Positions 36,867 through 45,999 of a stretch of DNA of 64,000 nucleotides are shown here, piece after piece. Position 1 is the first letter of the stretch. Every line of letters starts with the position of its first letter. This stretch comes from CAIWHR01 sp963734085 (GTDB lineage Bacteria; Pseudomonadota; Gammaproteobacteria; Burkholderiales; Casimicrobiaceae). The stretch covers positions 77,028 to 141,027 of the forward strand of contig CAVTFT010000015.1 of assembly GCA_963734085.1 (NCBI GenBank). Reading direction: 5' to 3'. Position numbers and translations under genes: made by a program. The notes under the pieces were generated by a model, which saw nothing but the letters and a program-made list of their open reading frames with translations, was not told the DNA's origin and ran no database searches.

Positions 36867-37157
36867 GTGGCCGACCCGCCGCATTCGCCCACTGTGAGTT
36901 TCGTGTCCACGGAGCTTGCCGGCATTTCGGCGGCGCTCGTCGATGCACTCGCCGAAGCGCGCCACTTCGTCGAGCGCGGCGAATTCGGAGCGCCGCTGCG
37001 CGAAGTCCTGACCTTCGCCCGCGATCTCCTGGTCCTCGCCGACGAGGCGCTCGCCGCGGATCCCCATTTGGGTGAGCACGCGCGCGGCCTTGCGATGCAA
37101 ATGGCCGAGCAAATCGCGACGCTGGAAGCGTTGCTGGGTCCGATCGTCGGTGGTTAG
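36867..37157 (+). CDS. Small helical hypothetical protein
   Basis: The 96-aa product of a GTG start 19 bp after the Glu/Lys-rich gene has an almost wholly alpha-helical pattern with heptad-like Leu/Ala spacing (ALVDALAEARHFVERG, LLVLADEALAADPHLGE). No signal peptide and no known domain were seen. A later GTG (SFVSTEL...) is a possible alternative start. Confidence 0.55.
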   Translation: MADPPHSPTVSFVSTELAGISAALVDALAEARHFVERGEFGAPLREVLTFARDLLVLADEALAADPHLGEHARGLAMQMAEQIATLEALLGPIVGG

Positions 37158-37231
37158 GGAGGGGTTGCGCTGCGGCCTGGTTACGATCCGCCACGATGGC
37201 GCTTCCTTCGGGCAGAGCAGGGGCAGGGCGC

Positions 37232-37260
37232 TTGTGCGGCGCCCGGGTTTTGCCTATAAG
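37232..37260 (+). promoter_or_regulatory. Probable promoter of the phospholipase-D-family gene
   Basis: TTGTGC (37232-37237), a 17-bp spacer and TATAAG (37255-37260) predict a start near 37,267, upstream of the TTG start at 37,304 and inside the longer alternative frame. Confidence 0.5.
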
Positions 37261-37303
37261 TCATCCGGTGCCGTTGCACACCGTCAGAGCGCCGGAGCTT
37301 GCA

Positions 37304-38788
37304 TTGAACGACCCGCTTCCCCGGGACCATGCGTCGCCACTCACGCGTGCGGATCGGGCCTTTGCGCGCGCCGCGGGCTCGGATCCGATCGATGGCAACG
37401 CGGTGCGGCTGCTGTGCGACGCCGCGGAGAATTTTCCGGCGTGGCTCGCGGCGATCCGCGGCGCCGAACGGTCGATACTGATCGAAAGCTACGTCTTCGC
37501 CAACGACGATGTGGGACGCGAATTCGCCAGCGCACTCGCCGCGAGGGCGCGCGCGGGCGTGCGCGTGCACGCGATTTACGACTGGGTCGGCGCGTTCGGC
37601 GCGCGCGCGCTGTGGCCGCCGCTGATCGCCGCTGGTGGCGAGGTTCGGGCCTTCAATCCGCTGCGCTTTGACAGTCCGCTGGGGTGGCTTTCGCGCGATC
37701 ATCGCAAGACGCTCGTGGTCGATGGGCGTATCGGTTTCGTCACCGGCATCGGGATCAGCGCCAAGTGGCTGGGCAATCCGGCGCGCGGGATGGAGCCGTG
37801 GCGCGACGCCGGCATCGAGATATGCGGGCCCGCGGTCGTCGAGCTCGTTCGCGCATTCGCGCAGGTCTGGCAAGCCTGTGGCGGGACGCCGTTGCCCGCG
37901 GAGGTCGCGGGTTCGGAGCCGGTTGGCGTGACGGGCGAGACGCGCCTGCGCGTGGTCGCCGGATCGCCCAATGCCACGGGCACCTATCGTCTCGACCTCG
38001 TGATTGCGTCGCTCGCCCGCCAGACACTCTGGCTCACCGACGCGTATTTTGTCGGCACGTCGGCGTACGTGCAGGCGCTTGCGGCGGCCGCACGCGATGA
38101 GGTTGACGTTCGGCTGCTGGTCCCCGGCGCGAGCGACATCCCGGCGCTGTCGCCGCTGTCGCGGGCCGGTTTTCGCCCGTTGCTCGAGTCCGGCGTGCGC
38201 GTATTCGAATGGAACGGCACGATGCTGCATGCGAAGTCGGCCGTCGCCGATCGGTTCTGGTCGCGGATCGGATCGACGAATCTCAACATCGCGAGCTGGC
38301 TCGGCAACTACGAGCTCGATGTGGCGGTCGAGGACGTCGCCTTCGGCGAGCGGATGGCCGCGCAGTTCGAGGCCGATCTCGCGCGCGCGACCGAGGTGGT
38401 GCTGACGCGCCGCAATCGCGTGCGGCGCGTGCAGGATTCGGATGCGGGTGGAGCGCGGCACGCATTGTCCGGCAGCGCGGGCCGCGCCGCGGCCGGGGCC
38501 GTGAGCGTGGGTAGCGCGCTCGGCGCCGCGCTCACCAATCGACGGCTGCTTGGACCGGCCGAATCGGGGCTGCTGATCAAGGTGAGCCTCGGCGCGATTG
38601 CGCTTGCGATTGTCGCGGCCATCTGGCCAGCCGCGGTCGCGTGGCCGATCGCGATACTGGCGGCGTGGTTCGGTGTCGCATGGCTCGCGAGAGCGATTGC
38701 GCTGCGCCGGAAGTTGCGCGACTCGCGTCGGCCGCCGGAGGTGGACGGGGCTCGTAGTGGAGTCGACGGTGGCAGTCCGTCAGCGTAG
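37304..38788 (+). CDS. Phospholipase-D superfamily / cardiolipin-synthase-like protein
   Basis: This 494-aa protein has two HKD motifs: His133-x-Lys135-x4-Asp140 in DHRKTLVVDG, and His309-x-Lys311-x4-Asp316 in LHAKSAVADRF, followed by GSTNLN. It resembles ClsB/YbhO-type synthases. A C-terminal hydrophobic pair of segments (about 405-470) may anchor it in the membrane. The TTG start has CGGAG seven bases upstream and lies after a plausible promoter. A 36-residue longer form from an upstream ATG is less likely because its text is unlike the family. Confidence 0.85.
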   Translation: MNDPLPRDHASPLTRADRAFARAAGSDPIDGNAVRLLCDAAENFPAWLAAIRGAERSILIESYVFANDDVGREFASALAARARAGVRVHAIYDWVGAFGARALWPPLIAAGGEVRAFNPLRFDSPLGWLSRDHRKTLVVDGRIGFVTGIGISAKWLGNPARGMEPWRDAGIEICGPAVVELVRAFAQVWQACGGTPLPAEVAGSEPVGVTGETRLRVVAGSPNATGTYRLDLVIASLARQTLWLTDAYFVGTSAYVQALAAAARDEVDVRLLVPGASDIPALSPLSRAGFRPLLESGVRVFEWNGTMLHAKSAVADRFWSRIGSTNLNIASWLGNYELDVAVEDVAFGERMAAQFEADLARATEVVLTRRNRVRRVQDSDAGGARHALSGSAGRAAAGAVSVGSALGAALTNRRLLGPAESGLLIKVSLGAIALAIVAAIWPAAVAWPIAILAAWFGVAWLARAIALRRKLRDSRRPPEVDGARSGVDGGSPSA

Positions 38789-38793
38789 GCTGC

Positions 38794-38799
38794 TATAAT
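38794..38799 (+). promoter_or_regulatory. -10 box of tRNA-Arg
   Basis: A perfect TATAAT ends 9 bp before the tRNA 5' end. The -35 region is weak. Confidence 0.55.
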
Positions 38800-38808
38800 T
38801 TGCGATTC

Positions 38809-38886
38809 GCGCCCGTAGCTCAGTTGGATTAGAGTACCTGGCTACGAACCAGGGGGTCGTGGGTTCAAATCCTGCCGGGCGCGCCA
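38809..38886 (+). tRNA. tRNA-Arg (anticodon ACG), island attachment site
   Basis: The acceptor stem is GCGCCCG/CGGGCGC, the anticodon loop GGCTACGAACC has ACG at 38844-38846, the T-loop is GGTTCAAATCC, and the GCCA 3' end is encoded. It is complete. The 3' half from 38842 recurs at 56707, so the gene is the integration target of the flanking island and was restored by the integrating element. Confidence 0.96.
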
Positions 38887-38997
38887 CTATTCAATGGCTT
38901 AGCACCTCAAAACCAGATGCTTGGCTCGTCTGCGCGACTTTTGCGCGACCCTTTATCCACAGGTTAGGGTCGCGCGTCGTTTCTTTCTCGCTACGCA

Positions 38998-40071
38998 TCA
39001 GCCACTTGCGACGCGCAGAATCGTCATAGTTCCGACGCGATCGAGCACTCGATTCGCGAGCCCGATGAGCCGTCCGACGTCCGCGCTGGCGTAGTGCTCG
39101 GGCATCGTTCGTGTGGCGTGGCCGAGCAGTGCCGCGCGATCTTCTTCCGCTACGCCCGCGGCCCGCAGTCGGGTCGCAAAGGTGTGCCTCAGATCGTGAA
39201 CCCGAACGTCGGCCAGGTTCGCTTCGCGACGGGCGCGCTGCCACGCCGTATTGTTCATGCGTTCGACGCGTTCGCCTCGATAGGAGAACACCCATACGGG
39301 ATGCTTTCCTCTTTGCGTCTCGATAATCGACCACGCCGCGTCATTCAAGATCACCACGTGCGCGCGCCGCGATTTGAACGCCTCCGCCGGAACTACGAAC
39401 ACGCTGCGACCGAGTTCGGCGATCGGCACCTCCCACGACCACCGTAAGCCACACAGATTAGCATCACGTAAACCAGTGTTAACGGCAAAGAGCGCCATGC
39501 GGGCGAGGTGGTCGGGCAACCGACGGAAGATTCGCTCTTGCTCATCCCAATTGATCGGATGCGGAAGACGAGGCGACTCGCGTAGCATCGTGATGAGCGG
39601 AGGGGCCGTTTCCAGCCATGGGAAGCCGTCTCGATCGCGATAGGCACGCGCGGCACGGTGCAGGATGGTACGCGCGACTTCCAGCGTCCGGTTGATCGTT
39701 GTTGCGCTCACCCCATCGGCCAAGCGTGCCTCTATGAGGGGCCGCAACGTTTCGTCGTGTACTTTGCGAATCTCGAGATCACCAACATAACGCGATAGCA
39801 ATCTCAGATGCCACGCGATATCGGCCTGAGTCCGTTTGTACTTGGATTCGAGTAGGAACCGTTTGGCGCAGTCGGAGAACAGGGGACGGGCGTGCGCTCT
39901 TCGCTCCAGTTCCCACTCGAGACGCTCCAATTCCTGCGAAAGCCGACGCTCCGCCTGCTCCTGACATACCAACCCCAGACGCGCGAATATACGCTCGCCA
40001 CGGTATTCCTTGTTGATGGTGCGAAAACCCTCGGCATCGACGGTAATGCCTCGTGTGCATGTTGTGGCCAT
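38998..40071 (-). CDS. int: Tyrosine recombinase / island integrase (intact copy)
   Basis: This 357-aa integrase has an N-terminal arm/SAM-like region and a C-terminal catalytic domain with Arg202 (NTGLRDANLCGLRW), Lys234, His292-x-x-Arg295 (HDLRHTF), His318 (LLGHA) and the nucleophile Tyr327 (EHYAS). The catalytic set is therefore complete. The start MATTCTRG has GGAGGAG three bases upstream. It reads toward tRNA-Arg, the normal setting for tRNA-targeting islands. Confidence 0.95.
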   Translation of the reverse strand: MATTCTRGITVDAEGFRTINKEYRGERIFARLGLVCQEQAERRLSQELERLEWELERRAHARPLFSDCAKRFLLESKYKRTQADIAWHLRLLSRYVGDLEIRKVHDETLRPLIEARLADGVSATTINRTLEVARTILHRAARAYRDRDGFPWLETAPPLITMLRESPRLPHPINWDEQERIFRRLPDHLARMALFAVNTGLRDANLCGLRWSWEVPIAELGRSVFVVPAEAFKSRRAHVVILNDAAWSIIETQRGKHPVWVFSYRGERVERMNNTAWQRARREANLADVRVHDLRHTFATRLRAAGVAEEDRAALLGHATRTMPEHYASADVGRLIGLANRVLDRVGTMTILRVASG

Positions 40072-40074
40072 GAA

Positions 40075-40098
40075 CTCCTCCTGAATGGGACGGAGGAG
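40075..40098 (-). promoter_or_regulatory. Hairpin over the integrase ribosome-binding site
   Basis: On the minus strand a CTCCTCC segment (40098-40092) is perfectly complementary to the GGAGGAG ribosome-binding site (40081-40075), separated by a 10-nt loop. Folding would hide the site and limit integrase translation. The same stem with a different loop is kept in copy 2. Confidence 0.6.
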
Positions 40099-40104
40099 CA
40101 TTTT

Positions 40105-40519
40105 GGAAAGTCGCGACAAGACCAGGCAAGTTGGCGACCAATGGATTCCTAATTTGTACCGCGGTTACGGAGCTTTTCTAAATCAAGCTCTCGCAACACA
40201 CGTCAAGTTTCAAGAGCAGGTACGCGCAGCCTCAGAGCAGTTGCAAAGAGGCAACCGAAGTTACGAAATGGCTACGCTCGCTATCGTCCAAGTTCGAGCC
40301 GCACCGATGCTCTGAACGGCTGCAGGCGGGTAGTGTGAGTTCGTGGCGGCGCCCGTTACCCGCCGTTGGCGTCAAGAACCTCGGCGGTCGAAGGGCGGCT
40401 ATCGGTGAACACCGGCAATCGCGGCTGTCGCCATGAGCGGTCCTGCATCACGGCCGTCCAACCTGCTCCAACGCGGTCATCGCCAATCGAGTCGATCGTA
40501 GTGCGCCAGCCCGGCCGGT
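40105..40519. other. Gene-free stretch between integrase and oxidoreductase
   Basis: There is no plausible coding frame, and a locally lower GC content (about 40,150-40,300) suggests foreign or intergenic island DNA. Promoters for int would be expected near 40,105-40,200, but no clear -10/-35 pair was identified. Confidence 0.45.
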
Positions 40520-41692
40520 TCACGCGCGGGCCGCTGCTGCACGTCCGGTGATTCCCTTGTTCGGATCGATCAGGTATTTTGTGCCCGTCGCCCGCTTGCC
40601 GTACACCGCGATCTCGTCCAGCCGCAGCGCCTCGGCAAGCGAAATCACCTTGGTGTAGTGGCTGGCGAAGGTCGTCTTCAATTCGGCAACGATCCGCTGT
40701 CGCAGCTTCTCCGCGGCCGCGGGCCCGATCTTCTGCAGGAATGGCCAAAGCAGCCAGCCGCCGATGCTCCAGGCAAAGCCGAAGTTGCGCGAAAGCACCG
40801 TCGGCGTGAGGTCGAGCGCCCCGTAGATGTATAGCTGCTTGTGCGTCGCCGACCCGTACCGGCTGTACTCCGTCGCCGATCGGGTTAGCGCGGCCTCCAT
40901 GCAGGTGAGTATCTGTCCGGCCAGCGCGCCACCGCCGATTGCGTCGAAGGCCAGCGTCGCTCCGGTAGCTATGATGGCATCCGTGAGATCCTGCATGAAT
41001 GTCGGACTGCCGATGTTGCACACGTGGCGGGCGCCCATTGTTTTCAGTAAATCCTGCTGCTCCTGCGTGCGCACGACGTTCACCAACCCAATGTTTTCAG
41101 CGATGCAGATCCGGTTGAGCATCTGGCCGAGGTTGGAGGCCGCCGCGGTGTGTACCAGCGCCGCGTGACCTTCGCGGCGCATGGTCTCGACCATGCCCAG
41201 CGCGGTGAGCGGGTTGACGAAGCATGACGCGCCATCGGCCGGCGCAGTGCCCTCCGGCAGGATCAGGCATTGCCCCACCTTGACGCAGCGGTACTGCGAG
41301 TACATGGCGCCGCCGAAAAGCGCCACGGTCTTGCCCAGTAGCGCCTGCGCCGCGCCGGACGAGCCGGCTGCGACGACTACGCCGGCTCCCTCGTTGCCGA
41401 CGGGCAGCGACTGATCAAGGCGGCCGGCCATGCTCTTCATTCGACTTTCGGGGATGCGCGCCGTTACGATCGGTTTGGCGGCGGTGCCAGAAGCTGTCGC
41501 AGTGCTCATATCGGCAGCGCCGAACAGGAGTCCCAAATCCGAAGGATTGATCGGAGTTGCTTCGACCCGGACGACAACCTCGTCCGCTTGGGGAAGCGGG
41601 GTTTCCAGCGCGACGACCGAGAGTTCGAGCTCGCCGCTCCGCCTGATCAGCGAGCGGAGCTGAAGCCCATGACTTGCGATGATGTTGTCCAT
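40520..41692 (-). CDS. Zinc-binding-dehydrogenase-like MDR oxidoreductase
   Basis: This 390-aa medium-chain reductase-like protein has VRVEATPINPSDLGLL and LPVGNEGAGVVVAAGSS (GroES-like half), and an AALVHTAAASNLGQMLNRIC Rossmann region (the Gly-rich motif is replaced by AAASNLG). It lacks the Cys/His catalytic-zinc residues, so a quinone- or enoyl-reductase-type activity is more likely than alcohol dehydrogenase. The start MDNIIASHG is chosen by homology; the ribosome site is weak. It is isolated on its strand. Confidence 0.85.
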   Translation of the reverse strand: MDNIIASHGLQLRSLIRRSGELELSVVALETPLPQADEVVVRVEATPINPSDLGLLFGAADMSTATASGTAAKPIVTARIPESRMKSMAGRLDQSLPVGNEGAGVVVAAGSSGAAQALLGKTVALFGGAMYSQYRCVKVGQCLILPEGTAPADGASCFVNPLTALGMVETMRREGHAALVHTAAASNLGQMLNRICIAENIGLVNVVRTQEQQDLLKTMGARHVCNIGSPTFMQDLTDAIIATGATLAFDAIGGGALAGQILTCMEAALTRSATEYSRYGSATHKQLYIYGALDLTPTVLSRNFGFAWSIGGWLLWPFLQKIGPAAAEKLRQRIVAELKTTFASHYTKVISLAEALRLDEIAVYGKRATGTKYLIDPNKGITGRAAAARA

Positions 41693-42613
41693 TCGAAGCG
41701 TCCGCCAATGTTGACGGGGCGAGTATAGGCGGTCGGGGAGCGTGGCGATTATGGCTCCGACGCGAACGTCCTCTGATCGTTTGCCTTTCCCAAACCCGAT
41801 GGTCAGCCGCGGCCGGCTGTAGCCGGTCTCGCGGATGGCTCGGTTCGGCCACAAGCTGCCGGCCGCGCTAAAAAGCTGGCATCCCGAAAGCGGTCGTCAC
41901 CGGATGGTTCCGGACGCCTTGACGGACGCGCACGAAGCAATACGGGTTGACCTATGGCTCTACAGGTCCGAAGACCCGCGGCTCTCTGAGGCTTGCCCAA
42001 TCTACGCGGCTAGCTTACGTGCTTGCCTTCATCGCCCGCGATGGGCAATCAGGGGTGCAAGCTCCCTTGCACGATGTGAAAACGATGGATGACGCTGTCG
42101 CTAATTGATACCCGAAATGGCCGGGAAAGAGGGGGCTTTCGACGTCAGCATACGACCCCAAGGGCGCCCTAATCGATTCCAGTGAAAACCCGATAAGGTG
42201 CGCAAAAGCGAGCGGCTTGACTCGGTACTGTTGGGCGGTGCGGTGTCGGCCTGCGCGCGCAGGACTCCTGTACCGGTTGACGGTGTAACAAGCGTCTTTG
42301 TATGCTACGCGCCTTCCTGCGCCGCCATTGCTCCCACGAGTCTCGATGCACGTCCCTGAGACTCGCGTACCTCGGCACGCTTGGACATGCGCACGGTTTT
42401 CTGCTGTGGCCGGCCGTCGCGCTTCATGCAGCGGTGGCGTTGTTGCTAACATGGACCTGGCACGGTGGGCGACGGCAGAAGGCGATCGGCAAGTGAGCCC
42501 ATCGACGCACCGGTACGGTCCAGAGGGCTGAACCGGACAGCGGCAACTCGCTGCCAATTCGACGCTGATCGCGATAATCAGCTCTCAGGGATCTCCGTGC
42601 GGCGAACAAATCG
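41693..42613. other. 920-bp region without a confident gene
   Basis: No gene could be supported over most of this stretch. One short plus-strand frame (42302-42496) is listed separately. The region separates the oxidoreductase from the sensor-kinase operon and probably holds the promoters of both; none is obvious by eye. Confidence 0.45.
42302..42496 (+). CDS. Doubtful small membrane protein
   Basis: A 64-codon frame encodes a hydrophobic segment (HGFLLWPAVALHAAVALLLTW) followed by a basic tail. This could be a remnant of a larger membrane protein. There is no good ribosome site and no recognised family. It is reported only because the stretch is otherwise empty. Confidence 0.2.
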   Translation: MLRAFLRRHCSHESRCTSLRLAYLGTLGHAHGFLLWPAVALHAAVALLLTWTWHGGRRQKAIGK

Positions 42614-44443
42614 ATGAGCTGGATCGAAGTCACATGGATAGTCATGGCATCGTGGAGCCTCGGGCTCGGCCTCATCCATCTGTTCATTTGGACCCGGCAG
42701 CGCTCGCAACTCCAGTTTCTTCTGTTCTGTGTGCTCGCAGTTTCCGTCGCGGCGTTCGGCGTGTTTGAACTGACTGTAATGCGGACGCAGACCGCACAGC
42801 AATACGCCAGTGCCGCAAGGTGGGCACAAGTGCCGCTCACCGTCGTCGTTCTTGCGATCCTGGCATTTGTGCAAGTTTACTTCGGGACCGGAAGGGCTTG
42901 GCTCGCGTATGCAGCGGCGGCATTCCGCCTCGTGGCCTTGGTCGCGAACTTCACGACCGGCGAAACGCTCGTGCTGCGCGAGATTACGGGGATCGAGCGG
43001 TTGCCGCTCGCAGGAGGAGCCGTGGTGTCGGTCCCGATCGGTCACGTCAATCCCTGGATCGCGTTCGCCCAGATCAGCAACCTCTTGCTGATCGCCTATG
43101 TGGCCGACGCGACCATCGCGCTGTGGCGCCGCGGTGGCCCGGAATGCCGTCGGCGTGCCGTACTCATCGGAGGGGCGCTTCTTGTGTTCCTCACCATCGC
43201 GATCGTGATGGGGGTTCTGATCTTCACAGGGTCCGTTCGTGCGCCAACGCCGCTTACGGCGTGCTTTCTCGTCGTCGTCGCGGCAATGGGTTGTGAGCTT
43301 GGATGGCACGTGATTCGTTCGGGCCAGCTTGCGCGCGAAGTGCACGAGAGCGAGCAGCGTATGGACCTTGCAGCCCGAGCCGCGAGGTTGGCCTTCTGGT
43401 CGTTGGACGCCGGCCATCCGGAGATATGGCTCAGTACGCAGGGGCGAGCCCTGTTCGGCATCGCAGATTCCGGGCCCGTCGACCTCGAGCGATTTCTGAC
43501 CTTCGTGCATCCGGACGATCGCGACACGCTGCGGACGGCGCTTCAGGCTGCCTTACGTAGCCGGGGTGCATTCGAGAAGGAGGTGAGGGTCAACCTGCCG
43601 GCGAGCGATTTGCGCTGGATCGCCGTGCGCGGCCAGATCGGGAGCGATGCCTCGGGCGCCTCAGCGCTGTTGCGTGGTGTCGCGCTCGATGTCACCGCGC
43701 GCTGGCGGCTCGAACAGCAGGCGGCGCAGCAGCGCAACGAGCTCGCCCACCTGTCGCGAGTGGCAACCCTCGGGGTGCTGTCCGGCTCTCTCGCGCACGA
43801 GATCAACCAGCCGCTGATGGGCATCCTCAGCAATGCCCAGGCAGCGCAACGCTTCCTCGCGGGCGACGACGTGGACCTCGACGAGGTGCGCGAGATCCTT
43901 GCCGATATCGTCGAGGACGACAAACGGGCGGGCGAGGTCATCCGGCGCCTGCGGCTGTTGCTCAAGAAGGGCGAAGTTCAGCACGGGTGGCTCGAAATCG
44001 GTAACGTCGTGGACGATGTGTTGCGCCTGACGCGCAACGACCTCATGAATCGCGATGTCAAGGTCACGGCCGAGCTCGCCGCGGACGTTCCTTTGATCGT
44101 GGGGGACCGGATCCAGCTGCAGCAGGTGTTGCTCAACCTGGTGGTGAATGCATGCGATGCAATGGAGCGAGCCGAACATCGTGAGCTGTTCATCACGACG
44201 CGATGTCCGGACGGCGCCAATGTCGAAGTCTCGGTGTCCGATCGCGGCGAAGGCGTACCGCCCGCCGACCTGGAAAGGATCTTCGAGCCCTTCGTAACCT
44301 CGAAGGAGCATGGCATGGGATTGGGCCTCTCGGTGTGCCGTACCATCATTTCCGCGCACCACGGTAGGTTATGGGCGGAAAACAACGCGGACCCCGGGGC
44401 GACATTCCGCTTCACGCTGCCGCTTGCCACAGACGCGAAATGA
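42614..44443 (+). CDS. Seven-TM PAS sensor histidine kinase
   Basis: This 609-aa inner-membrane kinase has seven predicted helices within about residues 1-240, a PAS-like region (about 255-370), and a HisKA domain with the phospho-accepting His near 395 (GSLAHEINQPLMG). The HATPase domain shows N (NLVVNACDAM), G1 (VSVSDRGEGVP) and G2 (HGMGLGLSVCRTI) boxes. The H-box type is that of FixL/NtrB-like kinases, which pair with FixJ-type regulators, and one follows with a 4-nt overlap. The sensed signal is unknown. Confidence 0.9.
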   Translation: MSWIEVTWIVMASWSLGLGLIHLFIWTRQRSQLQFLLFCVLAVSVAAFGVFELTVMRTQTAQQYASAARWAQVPLTVVVLAILAFVQVYFGTGRAWLAYAAAAFRLVALVANFTTGETLVLREITGIERLPLAGGAVVSVPIGHVNPWIAFAQISNLLLIAYVADATIALWRRGGPECRRRAVLIGGALLVFLTIAIVMGVLIFTGSVRAPTPLTACFLVVVAAMGCELGWHVIRSGQLAREVHESEQRMDLAARAARLAFWSLDAGHPEIWLSTQGRALFGIADSGPVDLERFLTFVHPDDRDTLRTALQAALRSRGAFEKEVRVNLPASDLRWIAVRGQIGSDASGASALLRGVALDVTARWRLEQQAAQQRNELAHLSRVATLGVLSGSLAHEINQPLMGILSNAQAAQRFLAGDDVDLDEVREILADIVEDDKRAGEVIRRLRLLLKKGEVQHGWLEIGNVVDDVLRLTRNDLMNRDVKVTAELAADVPLIVGDRIQLQQVLLNLVVNACDAMERAEHRELFITTRCPDGANVEVSVSDRGEGVPPADLERIFEPFVTSKEHGMGLGLSVCRTIISAHHGRLWAENNADPGATFRFTLPLATDAK

Positions 44444-45075
44444 CGAGCGGTACGGCGACCGTCTTCGTCGTGGACGATGACCCGTCGGTGCGAAAGGGCG
44501 TCTGCCGGCTCCTTCGCTCCACTGGGCTTCGCGCCGAGGCATTCTCGTCGGCGCATGATTTCCTGGAGCGGCACGATCGCGACGTCACGGGTTGCGTGAT
44601 CCTCGACCTCGCGATGCCGGGACTCGACGGACTTGCGATGCAGCAGGCCCTGACCGATTGTGGCAGCGTCCTTCCCATCGTCTTTTTGAGCGGGCGCGGT
44701 GACGTCCCAACCACCGTGCAGGCCATGAAGCAAGGCGCGATGGACTTCCTGACCAAGCCCGTCAGCGACGAGGAATTGCTCCGCGCGGTGCGCCACGCCA
44801 TCGAGCGGTGCGAGACGCTGCGTGAGACGCGTCGGGAAATGACGGAAATCGAGCGGCGGATCGGGACGCTGACACCGCGCGAGCACGAAGTGCTTACGCA
44901 TCTCGTATCCGGCAGGTTGAACAAGCAGATCGCGGCGGATCTCGGCACCGTCGAGCAGACGATCAAGGTGCATCGCGCGCGCATCATGCGGAAGATGCAA
45001 GCAGGGACGTTTGCAGCGCTGATACGGCTCGCCGAACGCGGGGGCATCAAGACCCCCTCGAACCGCAGGGGCTGA
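44440..45075 (+). CDS. FixJ-family response regulator
   Basis: This 211-aa protein has a receiver domain with Asp-Asp-Asp (VVDDDPSVR), phospho-acceptor in VILDLAMPG and the Lys in FLTKPV, then a LuxR-type helix-turn-helix (LTPREHEVLTHLVSGRLNKQIA). It is translationally coupled to the kinase (ATGA). The first ATG of the longer open frame lies inside the kinase gene; MTSGTATVFV is the better start. Confidence 0.92.
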   Translation: MTSGTATVFVVDDDPSVRKGVCRLLRSTGLRAEAFSSAHDFLERHDRDVTGCVILDLAMPGLDGLAMQQALTDCGSVLPIVFLSGRGDVPTTVQAMKQGAMDFLTKPVSDEELLRAVRHAIERCETLRETRREMTEIERRIGTLTPREHEVLTHLVSGRLNKQIAADLGTVEQTIKVHRARIMRKMQAGTFAALIRLAERGGIKTPSNRRG

Positions 45076-45172
45076 TCGCGCTCTTGCCGTACCCGCTCGG
45101 CGGGTGCGTCGACCCGCCATTGAACTAAGGTTCAATTTCGCTGGCGGCCGGCCTGGCCTAGGCTGCCGGCAA

Positions 45173-45562
45173 ATGATCAACAAGACGGTACGCGTCGCAG
45201 TCGTCGACGACGATCCTTTCGTCCTCAGGGGGCTGCGTCGCCTGCTTCGGTCGGCCGGACTCGAGGTCGACACCTATGCATCGGGAGCAGCGTTCCTGAG
45301 CGTGGTTGCAACGAGCGAGCGGGACTGCGTCGTGCTCGACCTGCATATGCCCCAGACGAGCGGATTCGACGTACAGATGCGACTCTCCGAAGGCGGGCGA
45401 AGCACTCCCGTCATCGTCATCACGGGCGACGACACCCCGGAAGCACGGTCGCGCGCGCTCTCGCTTGGCGCGAAATCCTATCTGGCCAAGCCCATCGACG
45501 AGGCGACGCTGCTGGCGGCGATCGCCGCCGCGATCGGCCGTACCCAGGAAGCGTCCCCGTGA
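45173..45562 (+). CDS. Single-domain response regulator
   Basis: This 129-aa CheY-like receiver has acidic pocket VVDDDPF, phospho-acceptor in VVLDLHMPQ and Lys in YLAKPID, but no output domain. It may act as a phosphate sink or relay partner for the adjacent kinase. It lies 97 bp after the FixJ-type gene. The start MINKTVRVAVVDDD is chosen by domain position. Confidence 0.9.
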   Translation: MINKTVRVAVVDDDPFVLRGLRRLLRSAGLEVDTYASGAAFLSVVATSERDCVVLDLHMPQTSGFDVQMRLSEGGRSTPVIVITGDDTPEARSRALSLGAKSYLAKPIDEATLLAAIAAAIGRTQEASP

Positions 45563-45655
45563 GCGGGCAAAGTCGATCGAGGGGACATTCGAATGCAGTT
45601 GCAGTTGATTGGCGCACTGTCGCCGTCGTCGCGTCGAAAAGTGAAAGGAGAACAC

Positions 45656-45949
45656 ATGAAACGCTGGCTTCCCTTCGTTGTGGTTCCGACACTGCTCGCG
45701 GCGGGCATCGCCTTCGCGCAGTACCCGATCATGGACATGGTCGCGAGCACGGTGATCCAGAAGTACCAGAGCTCGAGTTGCGAGCAGTTGTGGCAGGAAA
45801 GAGCGCAGGGTCAGGGCAAGCCGAAGCCGGAGATGGAACAGCGCGCGATCAACGCGCTGAAGCAGGATCCTCAGATGCGCCAGGCGTTCTTCAACAAAGT
45901 GGCGGCACCGATCGTCAACAAGATGTTCGAATGCGGGATGATTCCGTGA
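45656..45949 (+). CDS. Small secreted protein with two cysteines
   Basis: This 97-aa protein has a signal peptide (PFVVVPTLLAAGIAFA) and a mature helical domain with two Cys residues (SSSCEQLW and MFECGMIP) that could form a disulfide. No family is recognised. AAAGGAG sits before the ATG. It begins the envelope module directly after the regulators. Confidence 0.8.
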   Translation: MKRWLPFVVVPTLLAAGIAFAQYPIMDMVASTVIQKYQSSSCEQLWQERAQGQGKPKPEMEQRAINALKQDPQMRQAFFNKVAAPIVNKMFECGMIP

Positions 45950-45999
45950 CGGCTCACTGTGCCGACGCGTTAAGCGGGCATGCATTTGACGGAGGAAAC

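Larger units (their letters stand above)
38842..40104. repeat. 1.26-kb direct repeat, copy 1 (att core + integrase)
   Basis: From CTACGAACC in the tRNA anticodon region to GGAGGAGCATTTT upstream of int, the sequence recurs at 56707-57965 with only scattered differences. Only a few bases just right of the tRNA and in the integrase leader vary. Homologous recombination between copies would excise island 1. Confidence 0.9.

Noticed and set aside
34991..38808. An island bounded by tRNA-Ser on the left and tRNA-Arg on the right
   Set aside because: No integrase and no duplicated tRNA-Ser end were found. The tRNA-Arg belongs to the island to its right, so the stretch may simply be variable chromosome.
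39094..39447. Plus-strand frame across the integrase (117 codons, also in copy 2)
   Set aside because: It recurs only because the integrase itself is duplicated. It is antisense to a confident gene with complete catalytic residues.
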